From positions 1 to 64,000 of the forward strand of contig JAGHVO010000036.1 of assembly GCA_018064245.1 (NCBI GenBank): a DNA stretch of 64,000 bases, written 5' to 3'. Both the position numbers and the translations under genes were made by a program. Each line of letters begins with the position of its first letter. The stretch's first letter is position 1. Of the stretch, positions 51,844 through 60,667 are shown one piece after another. The stretch comes from Candidatus Colimorpha pelethequi (GTDB lineage Bacteria > Bacteroidota > Bacteroidia > Bacteroidales > P3). Below the pieces are notes generated by a model that was not told the origin of the DNA, did not search any database, and worked only from the letters and a program-made list of their open reading frames with translations.

Positions 51844-52250
51844 ATCTTATTTTTTTGCAAAAATACTAAAAAACTTTTATTTCATAACCAATGCATTTAA
51901 TCCCCACAAATAATCCTTTACTTTTGGTAGTTATCCAAGCTTCTATGGCAATAGGAAATGAGACTACGACAATTGTCGCATCACTGGTGCGACAATTTGG
52001 CTGACTGGATTGTTTTCTTCCATTTTCAATAAATACATCTTGCAAAGTACGCTTTTTTTTAGATGTTATTCCGCCGAGATGGTTGACGGTGAATCTATCT
52101 CGGTGGTCGATTCCCTGCGGTGTTAATGGAGATTTCACCGCATCTATCGCATTGAAAAAAACATCTTAAAGGAAGGATTGAAATCGAGCATTTCATTTGG
52201 TTAGAATAAAAACGAGGCAAGGTATTTGATTAAAAAACTGTAAATTATAA

Positions 52251-52475
52251 TTATCCTAAGTATCCAAACACACTTTGCAACGCTTCAAAATACTGTTTGT
52301 TTTTAAGGAGAACATCTTTTCTTAACATTTGGATTTTCTTGTTCAAACGGATGACGCGCTTGTAGCCAGCAATATCGAGCACCGAGAAGAACCACTGGCT
52401 CTTTTCCTCGTCCCAGACAGCCCGCACTTCGCGGTCGTTGTAAAAACGGATGGAGGTTTTCATCTCAATTAACAA
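52251..52475 (-). pseudogene. Chimeric/truncated Bro-N-like gene relic
   Basis: MKTSIRFYNDREVRAVWDEEKSQWFFSVLDIA (Bro-N-like start) joined to GYKRVIRLNKKIQ. Confidence 0.55.
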
Positions 52476-52708
52476 TTTATAATGTACAATAGTCTGCTTC
52501 GCAAAAATAATGATTTATTCATTTCCTCGGGCATGCGCAGTTGAGCCATTGCGTCACTTGTTGCTCTACGGGTTTCAGTTCGGAAAGTTTGGACATATTT
52601 ATCGTTTTTATTTTAATCTGATTCTTTCCAATGTTTTAGAGATTGGAGAGAATTCTCTGTGTAGTCAATTTAAAATGGACATGGTACAATTGATTATGAT
52701 ACTATAAT

Positions 52709-52770
52709 TTTCCTCGTCCCCAATGGCACGCACTTCGTGGTCGTTGTAAAAGAGGATGGAGGTCTTCATT
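52709..52770 (-). pseudogene. Second Bro-N-like 5' gene fragment
   Basis: DNA near-identical to 52396-52462; encodes MKTSILFYNDHEVRAIGDEE. Confidence 0.55.
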
Positions 52771-52779
52771 TCAAAAAAA

Positions 52780-53460
52780 TTACGGAATTAACATTGTCCT
52801 ATCAATACCATCTACTGCTCGAACAAATTCATAAATAAAAATAGTTGTATCAACAACATCTTGATGACTTATTGGATACCTCTTTTGATTTATTGAATCC
52901 CAATCAGCTTCATGAGCAATTCTGTTTCTTTGATCTATTACAAGTTTCAATTTTGTATCAAAATCAGAATTTGTTATTGAATATCCATTATTATTTATTT
53001 CACTAACAATATCTTGGATTTTATGAGTGTTAGTCCATATATAACTTAATGCATCTGCTATTTTGTCTTGTTGTTGAAATGATAGTGATTTAAAAATTCC
53101 ACTAAAATATGTATAAAGAAACTCTGATATTTCTGTTTCGTATTCAATCTGATTTATTGTAGCAGTTGCTCTTTTATTTTCAATATCTACAAAATTGACA
53201 ACATTTTCTAAATTCATTGTAGCATTGTTCCATTTTTTAGTTCGTGTTCTTCTTTGAAAGTAAGCTTCAACTATTCCATCTTTTACTAATTTATGAAAAT
53301 AATTATCCATTGCACTTATAACGGTTATTATTTCCATCCTTAATATGTCACTCAAACTATCTTGTAGTAAAGGATTTGTGTTTAATGTAGCAATATAAAA
53401 AGTATCTACTAATTTTACATCGTTGATGTTACAACAAAAAATATTAAAAGCATTACTCAT
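52780..53460 (-). CDS. HEPN-domain (RiboL-PSP-HEPN-like) putative ribonuclease
   Basis: VIDQRNRIAHEADW contains Rx4H HEPN motif; overlaps ParA-like gene by 8 nt. Confidence 0.7.
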   Translation of the reverse strand: MSNAFNIFCCNINDVKLVDTFYIATLNTNPLLQDSLSDILRMEIITVISAMDNYFHKLVKDGIVEAYFQRRTRTKKWNNATMNLENVVNFVDIENKRATATINQIEYETEISEFLYTYFSGIFKSLSFQQQDKIADALSYIWTNTHKIQDIVSEINNNGYSITNSDFDTKLKLVIDQRNRIAHEADWDSINQKRYPISHQDVVDTTIFIYEFVRAVDGIDRTMLIP

Positions 53461-54466
53461 ATAGGAGAATTATCGTATTACATATATTGATAAAGGCATT
53501 TTGGAAATCAGAAAGAGTAGACATTAAATTTTCTTTTATTACTCCAGAATTCGGTATATCAGCTTCAGTTAAAGCAACAACTGGAATACTTAATTGTTGA
53601 CTAGTTTGTCCCAGTGATGCGAAATCTTTTATTTCTGCTAGGCAATAGTCATTTGTGTATTTTTCAACATCAAAAGTCATATTGTATTTTTGAATTTCTG
53701 GGACTAACTTATTTTTAGTAATTTCTTTGATTTCATGAATATTATCTTTATATGGACCTGCTGCTTTGCCATTCCTAATATTAAATCTTTGAATTATTGT
53801 TCCAATAAATTGTGGTAAATGAGCAGGAAAAGAATATGCAGCATTTGTAAAATTACTAATGTTATTATTTTTCCATTTTGCCCAAGAAGGAAGAATGTAA
53901 CTCAAACTGTTTAATGCCATTTTACAAAACAAATCTGGATTTGTTGGAATAATAAATCCGTCACTGATTAAAAACATAACTTGATTGATAGAACCTAATC
54001 CCGGATTGACATCAATAAACACATAGTCAATTTCATATTTTTGGATGGTTTTTTCTATCAATTCATTGAATGAACCTGGTAGATTCTGTAAACTTGACAG
54101 AGACATAGATGCTGTTAAGGCAAATGTGAGTTGAGCTTCCAATTCGGATAAATTCATATGGCCTGCCAGCAAGTATAAATTTGAATTACGAGAATGATTC
54201 TTGCAATCTACAGCTTTAATCGGATTCGGACTTCCTTGAAATGCTGGATCAACACCATTTTTTATATTTTGGTTTTGCGTATCCGGTTCATCATAAAATC
54301 TGTCAAAATCTGTTCCTAAAAAGAATGATGTCAAATTACATTGAGGGTCGGCATCAACTAGTAAAACTCTTTTCCCCATTTCAGCCAGTTTCCAGCCAAT
54401 ATTGTAAGTTGAAGTTGTTTTACTGACCCCACCTTTGTGGTTGAATAATAAAATTTTTTTTGCCAT
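53453..54466 (-). CDS. ParA/AAA_31-family P-loop ATPase
   Basis: LLFNHKGGVSKTTSTYNIGWKLAEMGKRVLLVDADPQCNLTSFFLG deviant Walker A; YVFIDVNPGLGSINQ. Confidence 0.88.
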   Translation of the reverse strand: MAKKILLFNHKGGVSKTTSTYNIGWKLAEMGKRVLLVDADPQCNLTSFFLGTDFDRFYDEPDTQNQNIKNGVDPAFQGSPNPIKAVDCKNHSRNSNLYLLAGHMNLSELEAQLTFALTASMSLSSLQNLPGSFNELIEKTIQKYEIDYVFIDVNPGLGSINQVMFLISDGFIIPTNPDLFCKMALNSLSYILPSWAKWKNNNISNFTNAAYSFPAHLPQFIGTIIQRFNIRNGKAAGPYKDNIHEIKEITKNKLVPEIQKYNMTFDVEKYTNDYCLAEIKDFASLGQTSQQLSIPVVALTEADIPNSGVIKENLMSTLSDFQNAFINICNTIILLYE

Positions 54467-54468
54467 AA

Positions 54469-54585
54469 TTAAATCGTTAAGTTATACTTTATCTTTATTA
54501 TCTTTTTTTTCACCCTCACTCTCCCCGTCAGCAACTGCTGCATCAGCGACTTGTTGAGAAATCGAGTGCGGTTGATTTTCTTGTT
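54469..54585 (-). pseudogene. Relic of HsdS C-terminus
   Basis: In-frame NKKINRTRFLNKSLMQQLLTGRVRVKKKII resembles HsdS terminal LMQQLLTGKVRV. Confidence 0.6.
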
Positions 54586-54616
54586 TTACCTATAGTCGTT
54601 TCACTAATGTTTTAAA

Positions 54617-57058
54617 TTATTCCCCAATTCTTTCCACATACCTTTTCAGCATCTCCATTTCCTTGCGCTTCATATAGTTTTCCATGAAAACATAGTCTGG
54701 CTCGCCTTCAGAATTTATGGGGAGCATGATGCTTTGACGCTTCATGCGTTCTCCGTTAAACTTATAGCCATATTGATATTTCACTTTTTGCTGAAGAATT
54801 GCTGACTTTATAAAAAGGTAAACAAACTTGTTATCAGCAAAATTTTTCAAATGCAAGCGTTTTACATCATCAGAAAAAACAGCTTCATACGGATGATAAA
54901 AGTTTTCGACGACACTTCCATTGTAATTTACGCCCAAAACATTTCTATCCAATGATTCATTTGTATTTGAAACAAATTCAGTAATCCCATTATTAGAATC
55001 TGTTGAGCCAATAAACGGACGATTTCCATTTTTCTGATTATCCTTAGTCAAACGGACACCTGAATTTACCGAAAAGACATCTTCAATACAGAAAGTTTTC
55101 CATTCCTTGTTATCCAACGATTCAACTTTCGGCAATTCACCAATTCGTTCCCTTTTTTCTGAATTATCAAACAAATACCCGCGTCCGTGGGCAATCATGT
55201 TAAACTCAAAAGTGAGGTAGTCGGCCATTGTCTTTTCAAAATCAGCCTCGGTCGGAATGTCCTCGTTGAAATAATAGAATGAATGTAGCCATTCATCATC
55301 AGCTTCAACGGTGGAAGTCACCATGAAGTCGTTGGTGGTATGCCTGCCCATCAGCCAACAGTCCAATAAGAGTTTCTTGCGTTCCTTGGCTTGCTCGGTC
55401 GGCAGCAGCCCCAAATGCGGAAACACCACAAAGCCGTCGTCCTTAAAGTTTATGAACTTGCTGTACTTGTTTTTTGGGTGCGGACGGTGTGCGGTGAAAA
55501 CGGCAATCACGGGATTTGTGCCAACGCCGTAGAAAGTCTGAGGATTCAAGGTAATCACGCCTTCCAAAGTATGGTTTTCCAGAATATAGCGTTTGTCGAT
55601 TTTGTCTTCCTTGGTTTTGCCTACCATAGTGCTTTGTGGCACAATCACCACGCAACGCGCGCCATCAGCCAACGAATCAAGCAAATGGCAGATGAATTTC
55701 AATTCAGCAAGTTCGGCTGTCGTCTTGCTTTTGCCTTGCGAATAAGGCGGATTCATGAAACCGACGGTAAAGTTTTTCTTTCGCAATTCCTCGGCTGGCT
55801 GTTTCAGAAAATCGGCACAAATCAGATTGCTTTTTCCATCGCCGCGCAAAATCATGTTGGTTGTGGCAATCGAAAACATATCGTCGCGTAACTCTATGCC
55901 ATGCAAACGCTCTTTCTTCACGGTACGCTGTTCGGTACGGCTCGCATTTTTCAGCATCCGGTGCATGGCCGAAATTAGGAAACCGCCCGTGCCGCAACAT
56001 GGGTCAAACACATTGTCGGTCGGTTTCAAATCGGCCAAATCGACAAAAAGCTCCGTAATGTGTTTCGGTGTCAGCACAACGCCCAATGTCTGTCCGTCGC
56101 CGCCGCTGTAACGGATAAACTCGCCATAGAAACGTCCCAAGACATCTTCAGGCGAATTGTTGCAAATGGCGGTGAGGATATTAGAATAAAGATATTCAGC
56201 AAAATAACGCAATGGCGACTTGCCTAATTTGGGACTGAACTCCGACAAATGCGGACGATTTTTTATCAGTCGGAACTGGTCGAGAACCTTTTCCTTTTTC
56301 ACTTGCGGCTGAACGTGAACGCTGTCCATGTGTTTTGAAAGGGCATCAAAAATCTTGTCGCCGTCGGTTTCTCCAGTTTCCTGCGAAGCGGTCAGTTGTT
56401 CCGTATCAAAATGCTGTTCCTGCAAGGCAAGCAAGATGGCAGAGACCACCAAAGGCTTTTCCGAATCGCCCAACTGTCCGTAATTGCGCAAATCCTCATG
56501 CAATTGTCCGGCACGTTTCAGAATCACTTCCAATTCCGCCTGTTCCACAGTCTTGCTGCCCAAGACCTCGGTGCGATAATAATTGGTGATTTTTTCAGCC
56601 GTAAAGTTCTCAAAACTCTTGACTTTTTTGAGAATCTGATAGCCGTTTTCGCTCACGAAAATCGGACGGATGATGATTCTTTCATCCTGCGTCCCCGAAC
56701 AGCCAAAGGCAAACACTTTTTTGAAATGCGTCTTTTCGATGATATTCAGGGCATAATGCAAGGCACCGTTTTCAGCGTAGTTGGTCACGCTCGATGTGTC
56801 CATCAGAAGCGTGTCCTCTCTTTCGTTCATGTATTTTGCCTGCTTCGTCTGGTCGGCCTTATCCTCGATGACGATGATAAACTCGCCAGATTGAGCGACA
56901 AATTCAGGAAATCCTGTTTTGCCCGTTCCGCGTTTCGAGGAGGTCTTGAGGGCTTCGTTGATTTCCTCAATCTGGCTGCCATTCATTGTAAAATCGAGGC
57001 CGGCGTTTGTGAGCAATTGCGCCACAATGAAATCGGTTTTCTTCTCGTAGTCAGTCAT
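54617..57058 (-). CDS. Single-chain N6-adenine methyltransferase with nuclease-like N-terminus and TRD-like C-terminus (BcgI/type IIG-like RM enzyme)
   Basis: FPEFVAQSGEFIIVIEDKAD (possible PD-(D/E)XK); FDPCCGTGGFL; VGFMNPPYSQGKS (NPPY); C-terminal WKTFCIEDVFSVNSG... TRD-like. Confidence 0.82.
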   Translation of the reverse strand: MTDYEKKTDFIVAQLLTNAGLDFTMNGSQIEEINEALKTSSKRGTGKTGFPEFVAQSGEFIIVIEDKADQTKQAKYMNEREDTLLMDTSSVTNYAENGALHYALNIIEKTHFKKVFAFGCSGTQDERIIIRPIFVSENGYQILKKVKSFENFTAEKITNYYRTEVLGSKTVEQAELEVILKRAGQLHEDLRNYGQLGDSEKPLVVSAILLALQEQHFDTEQLTASQETGETDGDKIFDALSKHMDSVHVQPQVKKEKVLDQFRLIKNRPHLSEFSPKLGKSPLRYFAEYLYSNILTAICNNSPEDVLGRFYGEFIRYSGGDGQTLGVVLTPKHITELFVDLADLKPTDNVFDPCCGTGGFLISAMHRMLKNASRTEQRTVKKERLHGIELRDDMFSIATTNMILRGDGKSNLICADFLKQPAEELRKKNFTVGFMNPPYSQGKSKTTAELAELKFICHLLDSLADGARCVVIVPQSTMVGKTKEDKIDKRYILENHTLEGVITLNPQTFYGVGTNPVIAVFTAHRPHPKNKYSKFINFKDDGFVVFPHLGLLPTEQAKERKKLLLDCWLMGRHTTNDFMVTSTVEADDEWLHSFYYFNEDIPTEADFEKTMADYLTFEFNMIAHGRGYLFDNSEKRERIGELPKVESLDNKEWKTFCIEDVFSVNSGVRLTKDNQKNGNRPFIGSTDSNNGITEFVSNTNESLDRNVLGVNYNGSVVENFYHPYEAVFSDDVKRLHLKNFADNKFVYLFIKSAILQQKVKYQYGYKFNGERMKRQSIMLPINSEGEPDYVFMENYMKRKEMEMLKRYVERIGE

Positions 57059-57370
57059 TTTTATCTTATTATTCGCATTTCTATTTTATGGAAACAAAAA
57101 TAGTATTTCCCCTCCAATTGTGTATCTTTTATTTAAGTTTACTTTTCCACAAATTCATCTCATTCGTTGCTCATTTTCAAGAATGCCTTTCAAAAAATGT
57201 TTTTGTTCAGTTGATTATTTTGACCTATAGGTAATTATAACATTTCTTCCAATTGGATTTATCTATATTGAGCGTGGGGGGCATTATGTTGCTTTGGGTC
57301 GTTTTATTTTTGCAAAAATAGCGTTTTTTCAAGTAAGATTTTCGGTGGTTATTTCTCCTCAATATTTTGC

Positions 57371-57625
57371 TTAATCAAAAAAAACCTCAAGCACTTTCTT
57401 ATCAGTCAGTTGCAGCAAGTATGAAAAAAGTTTTCCCACCAGCTCATTGGGTGATGTCTGAAATTCGTCCGACAGTGTCGGACGATATCCAATCAACCAG
57501 TTTCGCAACGTAGCCATCTTATTGACTGCATTTAATGCCCGCGATTGTGCTTCACTGTGCAGTTGTCTTATGCTGTCTGTCAGTGTTTTGAAATCCAGTA
57601 TATTATGAGACAAATTGTTCTCCAT
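57371..57625 (-). pseudogene. Truncated DUF1016 (YhcG-like nuclease) N-terminal relic
   Basis: LTDSIRQLHSEAQSRALNAVNKMATLRNWLIGY resembles DUF1016 N-terminus; only 84 aa. Confidence 0.5.
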
Positions 57626-57638
57626 CGTTTACTCCTCT

Positions 57639-57824
57639 TTAGTTCTTCACCAAAATGCCATTTTTTGATATGTTTGGCGATTTTAATGATATAAAATCAT
57701 AATATTCAGAAAATTGCAATGGCAAAATATTGACTTCCGCATAACGTCCTGTCAGCAGAACAGATTTTCCACTCACGAGTGGAAAATGTCTGGAAAGAAA
57801 AGCACTCAATTTTTGGAAAGCCAT
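57639..57824 (-). pseudogene. AAA_14/DUF4143-like ATPase fragment
   Basis: VLLTGRYAEVNILPLQFSEYYDFI resembles LSGRYVEI..LPLSFxEY motif. Confidence 0.45.
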
Positions 57825-57882
57825 TGCCAGTCATTAATTTGAAAGATTTTAGGTTCTTTGCTTCGTTTTCAATTATTTTTCG

Positions 57883-57890
57883 TAACTTTG
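57883..57890 (+). promoter_or_regulatory. -7 promoter box TAACTTTG
   Basis: TAnnTTTG upstream of nitroreductase. Confidence 0.6.
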
Positions 57891-57915
57891 CAGATTGCAA
57901 AAATACAAAAAAACT

Positions 57916-58671
57916 ATGGATACGATTAAACAAATTAACAACCATCGCTCAATACGCCGATTTCAAGACCGTGCCATAGAACCCGCATTACTTGACGAAA
58001 TTCTCACCTGTGGCCTTCGCGCGTCGAACACAGGAAACATGCAAATATACAGCATTATTGTCACACAAGAGCCCAAGCTACGCAAAAAGCTATCCGATTT
58101 GCACTTTGGGCAAGGAGCCTCGGCGCCTTTGCATCTTACCGTATGCGTGGACATCAACCGATACCACCATTGGTGCCGTATGCGTGGCTGCGACGAGCCT
58201 TACGACAACCTTTTGTGGCTGCTGAGCGGCACCGTCGATGCCTCACTCTGCGCCCAAAACATCTGCATTGCCGCCGAATCGAAAGGGTTGGGAATCTGCT
58301 ATCTGGGAACTGTTCTATACAATACCGAAGCCATCGCAAAACTGCTGAACATACCCCAAGGCGTAGTTCCCGTGATTTCCATTGCCATGGGCTATCCCGA
58401 CGAACAGCCTGCGTTAAGTGAACGGTTGGAGCTTGAGGGAATTGTCCACAATGAGACCTACCACGACTACAGCGACGATGACATTGACCGCATACATCAA
58501 GTTCGCGAGGAGTTTCCGTTCAACCAAGAAATGGTACGCCAGAACGGGACCCGCAACCTGGCGGAAATCTTCACCAAAATACGCTATCCAAAGAAAGACA
58601 ACATCGCCATTTCCAAATCGCTCTACGATTTTATCCAAAATAATTTTTGTAAAATCAACCCCAATCACTAG
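57916..58671 (+). CDS. Nitroreductase-family protein
   Basis: NHRSIRRFQDRAIEPALLDEILTCGLRASNTGNMQ; GLGICYLGTV. Confidence 0.9.
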   Translation: MDTIKQINNHRSIRRFQDRAIEPALLDEILTCGLRASNTGNMQIYSIIVTQEPKLRKKLSDLHFGQGASAPLHLTVCVDINRYHHWCRMRGCDEPYDNLLWLLSGTVDASLCAQNICIAAESKGLGICYLGTVLYNTEAIAKLLNIPQGVVPVISIAMGYPDEQPALSERLELEGIVHNETYHDYSDDDIDRIHQVREEFPFNQEMVRQNGTRNLAEIFTKIRYPKKDNIAISKSLYDFIQNNFCKINPNH

Positions 58672-58694
58672 TAACTAATCACTAGTACACAATT

Positions 58695-60554
58695 ATGACC
58701 ATAGAGATTACACGCACATTCGACCTACTCGACCACCTTGTGAACAATTTCCCCAAGGAGGACATCTTGGCTGGCAAAGTAGATAAAGAATGGGTAAAAT
58801 ACAGTTCCCAGGATTATTACAAATACGCACATTACCTCGCCTATGGCTTTGTAGATATGGGCTGGATACCTGGCGACAAAATCATCACCCTGTCGAACAA
58901 CTGCCCTGAGTGGAATTTTGTGGATATGGCACTTGCCATGTCGGGCATCATCCATGTGCCTGTATATCCGACACTTTCCACCGACAATTACTTGCATATC
59001 TTCACCCACAGCGAGGCCAAGGCTATTTTTGTGAGCAGCAACCTCTTGCTGCGCCGCATCACCCCCGCCTTGCAGAAGATGGAGAATCCTCCTCAAATTT
59101 TCACCCTCGCCCCAATCGAAGGACAGCGTTCTGTGCTTGAGATTCTCCGATCTGGAATCGCCACGCGAGAGCACAACTTGCCCATCATTGAGGAGCGCAA
59201 AGCCAACATCAAACCAGACGACTGGGTGACGCTCATCTACACCTCAGGGACCACGGGCGACCCCAAAGGCGTAATGCTCTCACACCGCAACCTCTGCAGC
59301 AATTTCCTCGCCCACGCCAAGGTGGACATCATGGACTCGAACTGCAGGGTGCTCAGTTTTCTGCCGCTCAACCACATGTACGAGCGTAGCATGAACTACC
59401 ACTTCCAATATCTCGGAATCAGCATTTACTATGCCGAAAGCATGGGCACCATCGCCCAAAACCTCGCCGAGATACACGCCCACGGATTCTGTGCCGTACC
59501 GCGTGTGCTGGAAATGTTCTACGACAAGCTCTATGCCGCCGGCAAGGACCTCAAGGGCATCAAAAAGAAAATCTATTTCCGTGCATTCAAGCATGGCGCA
59601 CGATACGACTACACACTCATCAAACGTGTCTCTATCTGGTTCCAACTCAAGCAACTTTTCTACGACAGATTGGTTTACCGTCATTGGCGGGAACGCTTCG
59701 GAGGCAACCGACTGACTGTCATTAGTGGCAGCAGCGGCATCCAAGAGCGCATGATACGTCTTTTCTCGGCGGCAGGCATCAACATCTACGAGGGCTACGG
59801 ACTTTCGGAGACCTCCCCTGTCATTGCCGTCAACAACCCCCACGACGGATATGTCCGTTTGGGAACCGTAGGTCCAGTATTGAAAGGCGTTGAGGTGAAA
59901 TTTGCCGAAGACGGCGAAATACTCACCAAAGGTCCGCACGTAATGCTCGGATACTACAAAGATCCCGAATATACAGCCCAAGTCATCGACTCCGAAGGCT
60001 GGCTCCACACGGGCGATGTCGGCGTTTTCGTAGGCGGCAGATATCTCAAGATTACCGACCGCAAGAAAGACATTTTCAAGCTCTCCGCCGGGAAATATGT
60101 CGCTCCGCAAATCATTGAGAACAAGTTGCGAGAGTCGGAATACATCGACCAAGTCATGGTTGTTGGCGCCAACGAGAAATATGCCGCAGCCATCATCTCG
60201 CCGAACTTCAACACGCTGCACTACTGGGCTTTGAAATACCACCTGCACTATCGCGACAACGCACAGTTGCTCGCCCTGCCGCAGACGGTTGAGAAATTCA
60301 AGAAAGTGATAGAAGAGCTGAACAAGAATTTCGCGGCGCACGAACAAATCAAAGCATTCCGCGTAGTGACCGAAGAGTGGACCACAGCGAACGGACTGCT
60401 CTCTCCCACGCTGAAAATCAAGCGCGGACCGCTGACAACCAAGTATAAAGACCTTATCGCAGAGATTTACGGAAAAGAAGAACTGCACGGCGGATTCCTC
60501 AGTGCCTTCCGTCAGGTAGAACTGCCCTCGATGCCGTGGAGAAAGAATAGCTAA
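58695..60554 (+). CDS. Long-chain acyl-CoA synthetase (AMP-binding)
   Basis: LIYTSGTTGDPKGVMLSHRN; YEGYGLSETSPVI; GWLHTGDVG; DRKKDIFKLSAGKYVAPQ. Confidence 0.95.
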   Translation: MTIEITRTFDLLDHLVNNFPKEDILAGKVDKEWVKYSSQDYYKYAHYLAYGFVDMGWIPGDKIITLSNNCPEWNFVDMALAMSGIIHVPVYPTLSTDNYLHIFTHSEAKAIFVSSNLLLRRITPALQKMENPPQIFTLAPIEGQRSVLEILRSGIATREHNLPIIEERKANIKPDDWVTLIYTSGTTGDPKGVMLSHRNLCSNFLAHAKVDIMDSNCRVLSFLPLNHMYERSMNYHFQYLGISIYYAESMGTIAQNLAEIHAHGFCAVPRVLEMFYDKLYAAGKDLKGIKKKIYFRAFKHGARYDYTLIKRVSIWFQLKQLFYDRLVYRHWRERFGGNRLTVISGSSGIQERMIRLFSAAGINIYEGYGLSETSPVIAVNNPHDGYVRLGTVGPVLKGVEVKFAEDGEILTKGPHVMLGYYKDPEYTAQVIDSEGWLHTGDVGVFVGGRYLKITDRKKDIFKLSAGKYVAPQIIENKLRESEYIDQVMVVGANEKYAAAIISPNFNTLHYWALKYHLHYRDNAQLLALPQTVEKFKKVIEELNKNFAAHEQIKAFRVVTEEWTTANGLLSPTLKIKRGPLTTKYKDLIAEIYGKEELHGGFLSAFRQVELPSMPWRKNS

Positions 60555-60667
60555 GTGTTGAGTATTAAGTATTAAGCATTAAGCATTAAGGATCAAATAG
60601 TTGAACCTTACAAACTCCTAATTTTCTAATCTTCCAATCCCCAAATCAGCGATTCAACGATCTCCAA

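Noticed and set aside
51866-52138. 90-aa minus-strand ORF MKSPLTPQGIDHRDRF...
   Set aside because: No recognisable domain and within the relic-rich spacer; not called as a gene
53453-54466. Plasmid/chromosome partition locus
   Set aside because: No ParB, no parS-like repeats, and the partner is HEPN-like, so a partition role is not supported
59280-60488. 402-aa minus-strand ORF
   Set aside because: Antisense to the acyl-CoA synthetase
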